A stretch of 64,000 bases of DNA from Knoellia sp. p5-6-4 (GCF_029222705.1 NZ_JARGZF010000001.1:2104437-2168436), one strand, 5' to 3'; counted from the stretch's first letter, positions 25,998-33,760 are shown. The notes: a model not told the origin generated them from the sequence alone. Made by a program: numbers and translations.

Positions 25998-26872
25998 GAC
26001 CGGCCCACCAGGGAGGCAAGCCCCTGCGGGCGCCAGGCGAGCACGACGAGCATGGCGCCGAAGAGCAGGAACGGCGCGTAGGTCGGGAGCAGTGCGACGC
26101 CGAGGGTCTGCACCTGCCCGATGACCAGCGCCCCGAGCAGCGCGCCCTTCACCGAGCCGAGTCCGCCGATGACGATCACGACCAGGGACAGGACGAGCAC
26201 GTTCTCGTCGACCCCTGGACCCGGTGCCAGGATCGGTGCGCCCAAGGTGCCTCCGAGGGCGGCGAGTGCGGCCCCGAAGGCGAAGACGCCGAAGAGCACG
26301 AGCCGGGTGTCGATGCCCATCGTCCGCACCATGTCGCGGTCGGCGACCGTGGCCCGCACCAGCGCGCCGAGCGAGGACCGCTCGAAGGCGAGGTAGACCG
26401 CCGTGGCCAGCAGCCCGGCGACGGCGATGAAGACGAGCCGGTAGACGGGGTAGCGGTGGCCGAGGATCGTGGCCGAGCCGGCGAGGGCGTCCGGCGGCTG
26501 GGTGGGGACGACCTCGGCGCCGAAGATCATCACCATCACCTCGGCGGCGATGAGCGAGACGCCGAGGGTGAGCGCCGCCTGGTCGAGGTGCCCACGGGTC
26601 GACAGCGGCGCCGTCATTGCCGCGAGCAGCGCGCCGCCGAGCACCCCCGCCGTGACGCCGACGGCGATGGCGAGCGCGAAGCCCATCCAGCTGCCGTCGG
26701 AGAGCGCGTAGGCCGCGAACGCCCCCACGAGGTAGAGCGACCCGTGCGCGAGGTTGAGGACGTCCATCATCCCGAAGACGAGGGAGAGGCCCACGGCGAG
26801 CGTGAACAGCAGCAAGCCGTAGGCCACTCCGTCGACCATGCTGACGAGGTTGGTGTCGAACCAGTCGAGCAC
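25994..26872 (-). CDS. livH: Branched-chain-amino-acid-type ABC transporter permease LivH-like
   Basis: This 292-residue permease of the LivH type has about eight membrane segments and the blocks GLSLVFGMMDVLNLAHGSLY, DRDMVRTMGID and IVIGGLGSVKGALLGAL. The GTG at 26872 is chosen because the family normally starts a few residues before the first helix. It lies 68 nt downstream of the binding-protein gene and is part of the same operon. Substrate is unknown but probably an aromatic acid, from the context. Confidence 0.9.
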   Translation of the reverse strand: MLDWFDTNLVSMVDGVAYGLLLFTLAVGLSLVFGMMDVLNLAHGSLYLVGAFAAYALSDGSWMGFALAIAVGVTAGVLGGALLAAMTAPLSTRGHLDQAALTLGVSLIAAEVMVMIFGAEVVPTQPPDALAGSATILGHRYPVYRLVFIAVAGLLATAVYLAFERSSLGALVRATVADRDMVRTMGIDTRLVLFGVFAFGAALAALGGTLGAPILAPGPGVDENVLVLSLVVIVIGGLGSVKGALLGALVIGQVQTLGVALLPTYAPFLLFGAMLVVLAWRPQGLASLVGRS

Positions 26873-26940
26873 AGGTCCAGCCCTTGTCTGTTGGTGCGGA
26901 TGTCTGGTGGTGCGGTTGTCTGTTGCTCGGGGGACCGGCC

Positions 26941-28122
26941 TCAGCCGAGCTCGCCGAGCTCCTCGATGACGACGTTGGCGAGCTTGCCGTCCTGCTCCTT
27001 GACCTCGCGCAGGTACCACATCTGCTTCGGGGTGCCGTTGTCGTTGAACGACCAGGTGCCGCGCGGGCTCTCGATGTCACCGAGCTGGCCGATCGCGTCG
27101 TTGATCGACTTCGAGTCGGTCTTGCCGGCCTTCTCGATGGCCATGTCGATGACGCGGGCGGCGTCGTAGGAGGCCATCGCGTAGGTCGTCGGCTGCTTGC
27201 CGGTGGCGGCGACGTAGGCCTCGACGAACTTCTTGTTGACCTCGTTGTCGAGGTCGGCCGAGTAGTTCATCGCCGTCTTCGTGCCGAGGGCGGCCTTGCC
27301 CTGGGCGGTCAGGACGCCGCCCTCGGTGAGGAAGCCGGCCGAGTAGTGGGTGACCTTGCCGGCGAGGCCGAACTGGTCGTACTGCTTCACGAAGTCCACG
27401 GCCGCGCCACCGGCGTAGAAGGTGAAGACGGACTTCGCGCCGGACTTCTGGAGGTTGGCCAGGAACGGCTGGAAGTTCTTGGTGCCGGGGAACGGCGTGT
27501 AGACCTCGTCGGCGACCTTGCCGCCGGCGGGCTCGAAGGTCTCCTTGAAGCCACCGGTCTCGTCCTTGCCGGCCTGGTAGTCGGCGGCGAGCAGGTAGAC
27601 CGGGCCCTTCTCCTGCTTGGCGACATAGGCGCCGAGCGCCTTGCCGGGCTCGTCGTTGACGTAGGAGGTGCGCCAGACGAACTTCTTGCCGGTCAGGGTG
27701 GTCGGCGACGCGTTGGAGCCGACGAGCGGGATCTGGGAGGTCTCGAAGAGGTCGACGATGCCGTTCATGGTCGCCGAGCTGACGACGCCGGTGACGACCG
27801 TGGCCTTGTCCTGCTTGACGAGCTTGTCGGCGGCGGCCTTGCCGCTGTCGGCGGTCTCGCCCTCGTCGGCCGTGACGACCTGCACCTCCTTGCCGCCGAG
27901 CTTGTTGCCCTTCTCCTTGACGTAGACCTCGAAGCCGGCCTTCATGTCGTCGCCGAGCGACTTGTAGACGCCGGACTGCGGCACCAGCAGGCCGATCTTC
28001 ACCGGGCCGGCGGACTCCTCCGACGACGAGGTTCCGAGCGTCCCGCCACCGCAGGCGGCAACACCGAGCGTGGAGCCGAGCGCGAGTGCGAGCGTGAGTC
28101 GAGTGGTGCGTCGCGGCGTCAT
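26941..28122 (-). CDS. livK: Solute-binding lipoprotein of the Liv-type ABC importer
   Basis: This 393-residue periplasmic-type binding protein is a lipoprotein: signal peptide to LGVAAC with the lipidated Cys, then a Gly/Ser linker and the type I binding fold (VKIGLLVPQSGVYKSLGDDM, VVTGVVSSATMNGIVDLF, YAMASYDAARVIDMAIE). It captures the substrate outside the membrane. The ATG at 28122 is preferred because AAGGGAGGG is then six bases away. Lys/Asp-rich with noticeable use of Lys codons for this genome, typical of extracytoplasmic proteins. First gene of the importer operon, 61 nt after a perfect inverted repeat. Confidence 0.92.
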   Translation of the reverse strand: MTPRRTTRLTLALALGSTLGVAACGGGTLGTSSSEESAGPVKIGLLVPQSGVYKSLGDDMKAGFEVYVKEKGNKLGGKEVQVVTADEGETADSGKAAADKLVKQDKATVVTGVVSSATMNGIVDLFETSQIPLVGSNASPTTLTGKKFVWRTSYVNDEPGKALGAYVAKQEKGPVYLLAADYQAGKDETGGFKETFEPAGGKVADEVYTPFPGTKNFQPFLANLQKSGAKSVFTFYAGGAAVDFVKQYDQFGLAGKVTHYSAGFLTEGGVLTAQGKAALGTKTAMNYSADLDNEVNKKFVEAYVAATGKQPTTYAMASYDAARVIDMAIEKAGKTDSKSINDAIGQLGDIESPRGTWSFNDNGTPKQMWYLREVKEQDGKLANVVIEELGELG

Positions 28123-28183
28123 GGCCATCCCTCCCTTGGGCGCGGCCGTCGGCCGCTCAGTGGCCCCAGACCATATGGCGTCT

Positions 28184-28212
28184 TTGTGTCGTTCGTCTAG
28201 AGAACGACACAA
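28184..28212. promoter_or_regulatory. Perfect 11-bp inverted repeat upstream of the importer operon
   Basis: TTGTGTCGTTC (28184-28194) and GAACGACACAA (28202-28212) are perfect reverse complements with the 7-base centre GTCTAGA. It lies 62 bases upstream of livK and 44 bases from the 3' end of the Rid gene. The AT-richer sequence around it (CATATGG) fits a promoter. It is a strong candidate operator, possibly for PaaX or another regulator. Confidence 0.55.
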
Positions 28213-28255
28213 CGAAATGCGAACAGTCCGTGGTGCCGTGCGGGAGGGAGGGTGG

Positions 28256-28651
28256 TCAGGGGAGGACCGCGAAGCCCTGCACCTCGACGAGCGCCTCGGC
28301 GTCCCAGAGGCGCGAGACGCCGATGCCGGCCATTGCCGGGTAGTCGCGACCCACCAGGCGCTTCCACACCTGCCCGATCTCGGCGGCGTGGGCGCGGTAG
28401 CCGTCCATGTCGACGATGTAGACGGTCAGGCTGGCGAGGTGCCCCGGCTCGCCGCCCGCTGCTCGCAGCGCCGCCAGGAGGTTGCCCAGCGCCTGCTCGA
28501 ACTGCTCCACGACCCCCTCGCCCACGATGGCGCCCGAGGCGTCGAGGGCCGTCTGCCCGGCGAGGAAGACGGTGCGGCCCTCGCCCACGACCGCGTGGCT
28601 GAAGCCGCTCGGGCGACCGAGCTCCGGGGGGTTGACGCGCTGCAGGGCCAT
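28256..28651 (-). CDS. Rid-family (YjgF/YER057c/UK114) protein
   Basis: This 131-residue single-domain Rid-fold trimer-type protein shows GRTVFLAGQTALDASG, the QFEQALGNLLAAL helix and LTVYIVDMDGYRAH. RidA uses an Arg after the YPAR motif to bind 2-imino acids; here it reads YPAMAG, so Arg is replaced and the protein belongs to a Rid subgroup with another or no deaminase activity. In a pathway that would form enamine/imine intermediates from an aminated ring, a Rid protein could speed loss of ammonia. It lies between the importer promoter and an SDR. Confidence 0.88.
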   Translation of the reverse strand: MALQRVNPPELGRPSGFSHAVVGEGRTVFLAGQTALDASGAIVGEGVVEQFEQALGNLLAALRAAGGEPGHLASLTVYIVDMDGYRAHAAEIGQVWKRLVGRDYPAMAGIGVSRLWDAEALVEVQGFAVLP

Positions 28652-28715
28652 CGTGGGTCCTCTCGTGGGTGGGTGTCCGTCGGTTGCCGACGGTATGCCG
28701 TGCGGCGGACGTGGC

Positions 28716-28746
28716 GGGCGTCGCAGGCGTCGCGGGCGTCGCGGGC
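28716..28746 (+). repeat. 9-bp tandem repeat GGGCGTCGC
   Basis: Three full units (28716-28724, 28725-28733 with one change, 28734-28742) and part of a fourth lie in the 112-base gap between the Rid gene and the SDR gene. It is non-coding in both neighbours and may vary in length between strains. Confidence 0.6.
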
Positions 28747-28763
28747 GACCCCCGCGCTGCCGC

Positions 28764-29531
28764 TCAGGACTGCAGTGCGCCGCCGTCGACGTTGATGCCC
28801 TGGCCGGTGATGCCGCCGTTGCGGACGCAGGCCATCACCGCCTCCGCGACCTCCTCGGGCGTGATGAGCCGGCCGATCGGCTGCTTGGCCTCGAGGATCG
28901 CCCGCGCCTCCTGCGTGCTGCGGCCGGTCTTGGCGACGATGCCCTCGACGGTCGCGTCCGTCATCGGGGTGTCGACGTAACCGGGGCAGACCGCGTTGAC
29001 GGTGACGCCGGTGCGGGCCAGCTCGGCCGCGGCCGAGCGCACGAGGCCGAGCACGCCGTGCTTGCTCGCGGTGTAGGCCGAGATGTAGGGCTCGCCCATC
29101 TTCGAGGCCACGGAGGCGAGCACGACGACCCGTCCCCTGCCCCGTTCGACCATCGAGGGGACCGCCCGGCGCAGGCAGCGGAACGGTGCCGTGAGGTTGA
29201 CGTCGAGCATGCGCTGCCACTGCTCGTCGGTGGTCTTCGCCACCGGGGCCGAGACACCGGCCCCCGCGTTGGCCACCAGCACCTCGACCGGCCCCCACGC
29301 GGCCTCGACCGCGGCATACAGCGCCTCGACGGCGGCGCCGTCGGTGATGTCGCACGGGTGCACCAGGGTGGGGCCCCCGCAGGCCGCGGCCGTGGCCTCG
29401 AGCTCGTCCCGGCTGCGGGAGGTGAGCGCCACCCGGTGTCCTGCCTCGCTGAGCGCCACCGCCACCGCGCGGCCGATGCCGCGTCCGGCCCCGGTGACCA
29501 GGGCGACCGGCATGCTCTCAGGGGTGCTCAC
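28764..29531 (-). CDS. SDR-family oxidoreductase (3-hydroxyacyl/acetoacetyl-CoA reductase-like)
   Basis: This 255-residue SDR has cofactor motif VTGAGRGIGRAVAVAL, VANAGAG, the catalytic region VVLASVASKMGEPY...YTASKHGVLG with Ser, Tyr and Lys, and the ending INVDGGALQS. It probably acts on a 3-hydroxyacyl- or alicyclic hydroxy-CoA intermediate. The start is taken as GTG 29531; an ATG at 29513 is possible. Divergent from the thiolase gene with 48 bases between starts that hold the third copy of the 11-mer. Confidence 0.88.
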   Translation of the reverse strand: MSTPESMPVALVTGAGRGIGRAVAVALSEAGHRVALTSRSRDELEATAAACGGPTLVHPCDITDGAAVEALYAAVEAAWGPVEVLVANAGAGVSAPVAKTTDEQWQRMLDVNLTAPFRCLRRAVPSMVERGRGRVVVLASVASKMGEPYISAYTASKHGVLGLVRSAAAELARTGVTVNAVCPGYVDTPMTDATVEGIVAKTGRSTQEARAILEAKQPIGRLITPEEVAEAVMACVRNGGITGQGINVDGGALQS

Positions 29532-29557
29532 GGGCGCGACCTTGCCATTTGTCTGTT

Positions 29558-29568
29558 ACGACCGTCAA
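29558..29568. promoter_or_regulatory. Third copy of the ACGAYNGTCAA motif
   Basis: ACGACCGTCAA lies between the divergent SDR and thiolase starts. On the minus strand its TTGACG could be a -35, but no good -10 stands 17 bases further on. The thiolase ATG at 29580 has no visible ribosome-binding site, so its transcript may be leaderless and this motif could overlap its promoter. Confidence 0.4.
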
Positions 29569-29579
29569 GATTGCGACAT

Positions 29580-30761
29580 ATGAGCGAGCTACGCGAGGCC
29601 CACGTCATCGATGCCGTCCGCACCCCGTTCGGTCGCAACCGAGGCGGGCTGTCGCACATCCGCACCGACGACCTCGCCGCCCTGCCCATCGCCGAGCTTG
29701 TGGCGCGGCACCCGGGCCTCGACCCCGCCGAGGTCGAGGACGTCTACTACGGCAACACCAACGGCGCGGGCGAGGAGAACCGCAACGTCGCCCGGATGGC
29801 CGCCCTCCTCGCCGGACTGCCGGTGAGCGTCCCGGGCGTCACCGTCAACCGGCTGTGCGCCTCTGGCGGCGAGGCCGTGGTGCAGGCCTCCCGCGCGGTC
29901 GCGACCGGAGACGCCGACCTCGTCATCGCCGGCGGCGTGGAGGGCATGAGCCGTGCGCCCTACGTGCTGCCCAAGCCCGACGAGGGACTGCCGCGCTCGA
30001 TGCAGCTGCACCAGACCACCGTGGGGTGGCGCATGACCAACCCGAAGTTCCCCGCTCACTGGACCGACTCCCTCGGCGCCTGCGCCGAGCGGGTCGCCGC
30101 CGAGCTCGGCATCGGCCGCGAGGAGCAGGACGCCTGGGCGGTGCGCTCCCACCAGCGGGTCGCCGCGGCCTACGACGCCGGCAAGCACGACGGCTTCGTC
30201 ATGGAGGTCGAGGGGGTCAAGCGCGACGAGTCGCTGCGGCCGGAGTCGACCATGGAGTCGCTGGCCGCCCTCAAGCCTGCCTTCACCCGCGACGGCACCG
30301 TGACCGCCGCCAACTCGAGCCCGATCAACGACGGCGCCCTCGCGGCGCTCGTCGGCACCGCCGCGGTGGCCGAGCGCCTCGGCGTGCAACCGCTCGGCCG
30401 CATCGTCGCCTCGCGCACCGTGGCGGTCGAGCCCGACCGGTTCAGCGTCGCCCCCGTGCCGGCCATCGAGCAGGCCCTGCAGCGCGCCGGGCGCCGCATC
30501 GAGGACGTCGACCTCTGGGAGATCAACGAGGCCTTCGCCGCGATGGTGCTCTCGACGCTGCACCACCTGCCGCAGGTCGACCGCGAGATCGTCAACGTCA
30601 ACGGCGGGGCCATCGCCATCGGCCACCCCCTCGGCGCCTCGGCGCCCCGCGTGCTCGTCGACCTGTGCCGCGAGCTGCGCCGTCGCGGCGGCGGTGTCGG
30701 CGTGGCGGCCGCGTGCATCGGCGTCGGCCTCGGCCAGGCCGTCGTCGTCCAGGTCGACTGA
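29580..30761 (+). CDS. Acetyl-CoA C-acyltransferase (thiolase)
   Basis: This 393-residue degradative-type thiolase cleaves 3-oxoacyl-CoA with CoA to give acetyl-CoA. The nucleophilic Cys is in NRLCASGGEA, the catalytic His is in GGAIAIGHPLGASA, the NEAFA block is present, and the second Cys is in AACIGVGLGQA. All active-site residues are intact, and the length is normal. No Shine-Dalgarno sequence precedes the ATG. It lies 51 nt upstream of the MenB/BadI-like gene and is most likely in one operon with it, forming the ring-opening and chain-shortening end of the pathway. Confidence 0.92.
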   Translation: MSELREAHVIDAVRTPFGRNRGGLSHIRTDDLAALPIAELVARHPGLDPAEVEDVYYGNTNGAGEENRNVARMAALLAGLPVSVPGVTVNRLCASGGEAVVQASRAVATGDADLVIAGGVEGMSRAPYVLPKPDEGLPRSMQLHQTTVGWRMTNPKFPAHWTDSLGACAERVAAELGIGREEQDAWAVRSHQRVAAAYDAGKHDGFVMEVEGVKRDESLRPESTMESLAALKPAFTRDGTVTAANSSPINDGALAALVGTAAVAERLGVQPLGRIVASRTVAVEPDRFSVAPVPAIEQALQRAGRRIEDVDLWEINEAFAAMVLSTLHHLPQVDREIVNVNGGAIAIGHPLGASAPRVLVDLCRELRRRGGGVGVAAACIGVGLGQAVVVQVD

Positions 30762-30812
30762 CCCGTCACCCGAACCACCCGACCCACCCACCCATCGACC
30801 AAGGAGCCGTGC

Positions 30813-31613
30813 ATGATCCGCCCGGAGGACTACACCGACCTCACGTATGCCGTGGAGGAGGACGCGTTCGCGGTCATCACGATCAACCGGCCCGACCGGA
30901 TGAACTCCTTCCGCGGACGCACCGTCGACGAGCTCATCTCGGCGTTCAAGCACGCGTGGGCCGACAAGCAGGTGGCAGCCGTGATCCTCACCGGCGCCGG
31001 TGAGAAGGCGTTCTGCGCAGGCGGTGACGTCAAGGAGCGGGCCGAGACGGGCAGCTACGGTGAGACCGAGTGGGGGATGTTCGACATCCAGGGCCTGCAC
31101 CGGATCATGCGTGAGATCCCCAAGCCGGTCATCGCCGCGGTCAACGGCGTCGCGGTCGGCGGCGGGCACGTGCTGCACGTCATCTGCGACCTGTCGATCG
31201 CCTCGGAGACCGCCCGCTTCGGCCAGGCCGGCCCGCGGGTCGGGTCGTTCGACGCGGGATTCGGCTCCACCTACCTCGCCCGGGTGGTGGGGGAGAAGCG
31301 GGCCCGCCAGATCTGGTTCCTGCTGGACCTCTACGACGCCCACACCGCCGAGCGCTGGAACCTCGTCAACGACGTGGTGCCGCCGGAACAGCTGATGGAC
31401 AAGGCCCGGGAGTACGCCCGGAAGATCGCGTCGTACTCCCCGACGGCCCTGCGCTTCCTGAAGCACTCGTTCAATGCCGACACCGACCACATCAACGGCA
31501 TCGGCAACGTCGCCTTCGACGGCCTCGACTTCTTCGTGAAGTCGGAGGAGGGCATGGAGGGGGCGACCGCCTTCGCGGAGAAGCGCAAGCCCGACTTCTC
31601 CCCCTACCGCTGA
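30813..31613 (+). CDS. MenB/BadI-type enoyl-CoA hydratase-superfamily ring hydrolase
   Basis: This 266-residue crotonase-fold protein has oxyanion-hole blocks FCAGGDVKERA and VAVGGGHVLHVICDLSIASE. Its middle (GPRVGSFDAGFGSTYLARVV) and end (EGATAFAEKRKPDFS) match the MenB/2-ketocyclohexanecarboxyl-CoA hydrolase (BadI) branch rather than ordinary hydratases. BadI opens a 2-oxocyclohexane-carboxyl-CoA ring, which suits a pathway that dearomatises an aryl-CoA. MenB function is unlikely because no menaquinone genes are nearby. AAGGAG precedes the ATG by about seven bases. Confidence 0.85.
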   Translation: MIRPEDYTDLTYAVEEDAFAVITINRPDRMNSFRGRTVDELISAFKHAWADKQVAAVILTGAGEKAFCAGGDVKERAETGSYGETEWGMFDIQGLHRIMREIPKPVIAAVNGVAVGGGHVLHVICDLSIASETARFGQAGPRVGSFDAGFGSTYLARVVGEKRARQIWFLLDLYDAHTAERWNLVNDVVPPEQLMDKAREYARKIASYSPTALRFLKHSFNADTDHINGIGNVAFDGLDFFVKSEEGMEGATAFAEKRKPDFSPYR

Positions 31614-31618
31614 CCACT

Positions 31619-31693
31619 GCAGCAACCTCTGCTAGCAGCGGTTGCTGCCGGGGGCCCAGGTTGCTCCATGCCCCTGCGGCAGCAACTTCTGCT
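31619..31693 (+). terminator. Hairpin and 15-nt direct repeat after the thiolase/hydrolase operon
   Basis: CAGCAACC (31620-31627) pairs with GGTTGCTG (31640-31647), 6 bases after the stop. The 15-mer GCAGCAACCTCTGCT at 31619-31633 recurs with one change at 31679-31693. The arrangement can form alternative hairpins and probably ends transcription; no T-run follows. Confidence 0.5.
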
Positions 31694-31807
31694 GAGTGGG
31701 GCGGCGCGGCCAGCGGCCCGGTCAGCGGTGCGCCGGCGGCGTGGGCAGGGTGTGCGCCGGTGTGCGGCCGCGGAATAGTGAGCCCGCCGGCGCAGGTTGG
31801 CCCCACC

Positions 31808-32731
31808 ATGCGTGCCATCTCCTACGACCACTACGGCGACCCCGACAACCTGACCCTCTCCGACCTCCCCGAGCCGAGGGTCGGCCCGGCGGAGGTGCTC
31901 ATCCGCGTGCGCAGCGCCGCGGTCAACCCCGTCGACTGGAAGGTCGCGGCGGGCGGGCTCGACGCGCTGATGAACGTCACCTTTCCCGTCATCCCGGGTT
32001 GGGACGTCTCCGGCGTCGTCGAGCGGGTCGGCCTCGACACCCCGGAGTTCAAGCCGGGCGACGAGGTCATCGCCTACGCCCGCAAGGACTGGGTGCACGG
32101 CGGCACCTTCGCCGAGCTCGTGACCGTGCCGGTGCGCGCGGTCGCCCGCAAGCCCAAGGCCCTCGACTGGCACCAGGCCGCGGGCCTGCCGCTGGCCGGG
32201 CTGTCCGCCTACCAGCTGCTCAGCCGCCTCGGCCTGTCCCGCGACGACACCGTGCTGGTCCACGCGGCCGCGGGCGGGGTGGGGTCGCTCGCGGTCCAGA
32301 TCGCCAACGCCACCGGCGCCCGCGTCATCGGCACCGCCTCCGAGGCCAACCACGAGATGCTCCGCGAGCTCGGCGCCGAGCCGGTGGCCTACGGCGACGG
32401 CCTCGCCGAGCGGGTGCGCGAGCTGGCCCCCGACGGTGTCGACGTCGTCGTCGACTTCGTGGGGGGTGTGCTGGACGCCACCCTCGCCGTGCTCAGGGAG
32501 GACGGTCGGCACGGGTCGATCGTCGAGGCCGAGGTGGCGGAGAAGGGGGGCCTCTACGCCTGGGTGCGCCCCAACGCCGCTGACCTCCAGGCGCTCGCGG
32601 ACCTCGCCGACAGGGGCCTGCTCACCGTGCCGGTTGCGCAGGTGTTCCCGCTCGAGGAAGCAGCCGAGGCCTTCCGGCTCAGCCAGGGCGGTCACGTCCG
32701 GGGCAAGATCGCCATCGAGGTGAGCCACTAG
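31808..32731 (+). CDS. NADP-dependent MDR-family oxidoreductase (quinone-oxidoreductase-like)
   Basis: This 307-residue zinc-free medium-chain dehydrogenase/reductase has the N-terminal GroES-like part (VRSAAVNPVDWKVAAGG, VIPGWDVSGVVE) and the Rossmann motif HAAAGGVGSLAVQIA. The AAAGGVG form and lack of a zinc-ligand Cys cluster place it with quinone oxidoreductases that reduce quinones or enones with NADPH. The ribosome-binding site is weak. It is a single gene ending in a perfect 16-bp terminator hairpin, with no evident link to the upstream catabolic cluster. Confidence 0.88.
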   Translation: MRAISYDHYGDPDNLTLSDLPEPRVGPAEVLIRVRSAAVNPVDWKVAAGGLDALMNVTFPVIPGWDVSGVVERVGLDTPEFKPGDEVIAYARKDWVHGGTFAELVTVPVRAVARKPKALDWHQAAGLPLAGLSAYQLLSRLGLSRDDTVLVHAAAGGVGSLAVQIANATGARVIGTASEANHEMLRELGAEPVAYGDGLAERVRELAPDGVDVVVDFVGGVLDATLAVLREDGRHGSIVEAEVAEKGGLYAWVRPNAADLQALADLADRGLLTVPVAQVFPLEEAAEAFRLSQGGHVRGKIAIEVSH

Positions 32732-32736
32732 CAGCG

Positions 32737-32773
32737 GGTATGCCGCGTGCGCGCCATGCGCACGCGGCATACC
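32737..32773. terminator. Perfect 16-bp bidirectional terminator hairpin
   Basis: GGTATGCCGCGTGCGC (32737-32752) pairs without mismatch with GCGCACGCGGCATACC (32758-32773) across a five-base loop. It lies between the convergent ends of the MDR gene and the DUF2231 gene. The arms are built on the GTATGCCG word that is over-used across the window. Confidence 0.75.
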
Positions 32774-32803
32774 GGCCCTGCCCGGTCGCCTTCGGAGGCG
32801 CGC

Positions 32804-33484
32804 TCAGTCGGTGACCGGGTCGTCGCTGCGCGACGCGGCGCCCGGCGCGGGCGCTGGCGCCGGGCGCGACAGGACGGGTCCCACCCCGTCGAGCTCGAAG
32901 GCGGTGTCGCGGGTGCCCACCTTGCGTGCCGTCGCCAGGTGGCCGCCGAGGTAGGCGGAGGCGGTGGCGACGCCCATGCCGGCCAGCGCGGTCACCATGC
33001 CGGTCCGGTGCCGGTCGCGGGAGCGGGCGGCGTACGAGGTGCTGAGCAGCGCGAGGGCGGCCGTGTTGAGCAGGGCGTGGGCCACGCCGACCCGGCGCTC
33101 CGGGTTTGCCGTCTCGTGCCACTCCGCGAAACCGGTGGCGGCGGTGGGCACCGCCGTGAGCAGCCCAAGGCCGAGCAGCCGGCGCGCCGCCTCGCGGGAG
33201 TCCTCGCCCCCGATCAGGTCCAGCACGACCGTGGAGGTCCACAGCCCGACGGGCAGGTCGGTCATCGGCGGGTGGACGGCGTGACCCGTGCCCCTGCCCT
33301 GCAGCAGCTCGCGCAGCGGCCGGGCGCCCGTCACCGGCCAGCTCACTCGCGCCAGGACGTGGGCAAGGGTGTCGGCGGCGCGCCAGCCCTCGACCGCGTG
33401 GACGAGCCGCACGAGCGGCGAGCCACCCGATGGGGTGGGCGAGGCGACGTCGGGCAGATGGGCGGGGCCGGGCTGGGAGGTCAT
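32804..33484 (-). CDS. DUF2231-type membrane protein
   Basis: This 226-residue protein has the DUF2231 motif HAVHPPMTDLPVGLWTSTVV and about four membrane helices between residues 70 and 180. Some members have been linked to heme or redox-sensing membrane proteins, but no function is established. The tails are Pro/Ala-rich and hydrophilic. It forms a single gene convergent with the MDR oxidoreductase. The ATG at 33484 is the first available start in the frame. Confidence 0.8.
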   Translation of the reverse strand: MTSQPGPAHLPDVASPTPSGGSPLVRLVHAVEGWRAADTLAHVLARVSWPVTGARPLRELLQGRGTGHAVHPPMTDLPVGLWTSTVVLDLIGGEDSREAARRLLGLGLLTAVPTAATGFAEWHETANPERRVGVAHALLNTAALALLSTSYAARSRDRHRTGMVTALAGMGVATASAYLGGHLATARKVGTRDTAFELDGVGPVLSRPAPAPAPGAASRSDDPVTD

Positions 33485-33551
33485 GCCTCCATGTACCCAC
33501 GGCTGCGCGGGTGATGCACGGCGGGCGGGGGCCGAGGGGATGGGACAACGC

Positions 33552-33583
33552 GAGAGGCGCCGCTCTCTCGAGCGGCGCCTCTC
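33552..33583 (-). terminator. Terminator of the tRNA-Glu/tRNA-Asp unit
   Basis: GAGAGGCGCCGCT (33552-33564) and AGCGGCGCCTCTC (33571-33583) form a perfect 13-bp stem with a six-base loop. It begins nine bases after the 3' end of tRNA-Asp on the minus strand. The long GC stem without a clean U-run is typical of high-GC actinobacteria. Confidence 0.8.
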
Positions 33584-33591
33584 ATGCGAAG

Positions 33592-33665
33592 CGACCCCGA
33601 CGGGACTCGAACCCGCGACCTCCGCCGTGACAGGGCGGCGCGCTAACCAACTGCGCTACGGGGCC
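33592..33665 (-). tRNA. tRNA-Asp (anticodon GTC)
   Basis: A 74-nt cloverleaf runs from GGCCCCGTAGC to CGGGGTCG on the minus strand. The anticodon loop is CTGTCAC, giving GTC for Asp. The T-arm reads GCGGGTTCGAGTCCCGT, and the acceptor stem pairs fully with one G-U. CCA is not encoded. It follows tRNA-Glu by 22 bases. Confidence 0.95.
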
Positions 33666-33687
33666 TTGGTGTAGGCCTTTTCTTGCG

Positions 33688-33760
33688 TATCCCCAACGGG
33701 ATTCGAACCCGTGCTACCGCCGTGAAAGGGCGGGGTCCTAGGCCGCTAGACGATGGGGAC
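33688..33760 (-). tRNA. tRNA-Glu (anticodon TTC)
   Basis: A 73-nt cloverleaf begins GTCCCCATCGTCTAGCGG on the minus strand. The anticodon loop CTTTCAC gives TTC for Glu, and the T-arm has GGTTCGAATCC. The acceptor stem has a G1-U72 wobble. It lies upstream of tRNA-Asp in the same transcript. Confidence 0.95.

Noticed and set aside
23564-28122. A true leucine/isoleucine/valine importer
   Set aside because: Not excluded by sequence, but its position inside the aryl-CoA cluster makes an aromatic acid a more likely substrate; the liv symbols denote family only.
28716-28746. CRISPR-like array
   Set aside because: It is a contiguous 9-bp tandem repeat without spacers.
30813-31613. Menaquinone MenB
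   Set aside because: The sequence branch fits, but no other menaquinone genes are near and the context is aryl-CoA catabolism, so BadI-like was preferred.
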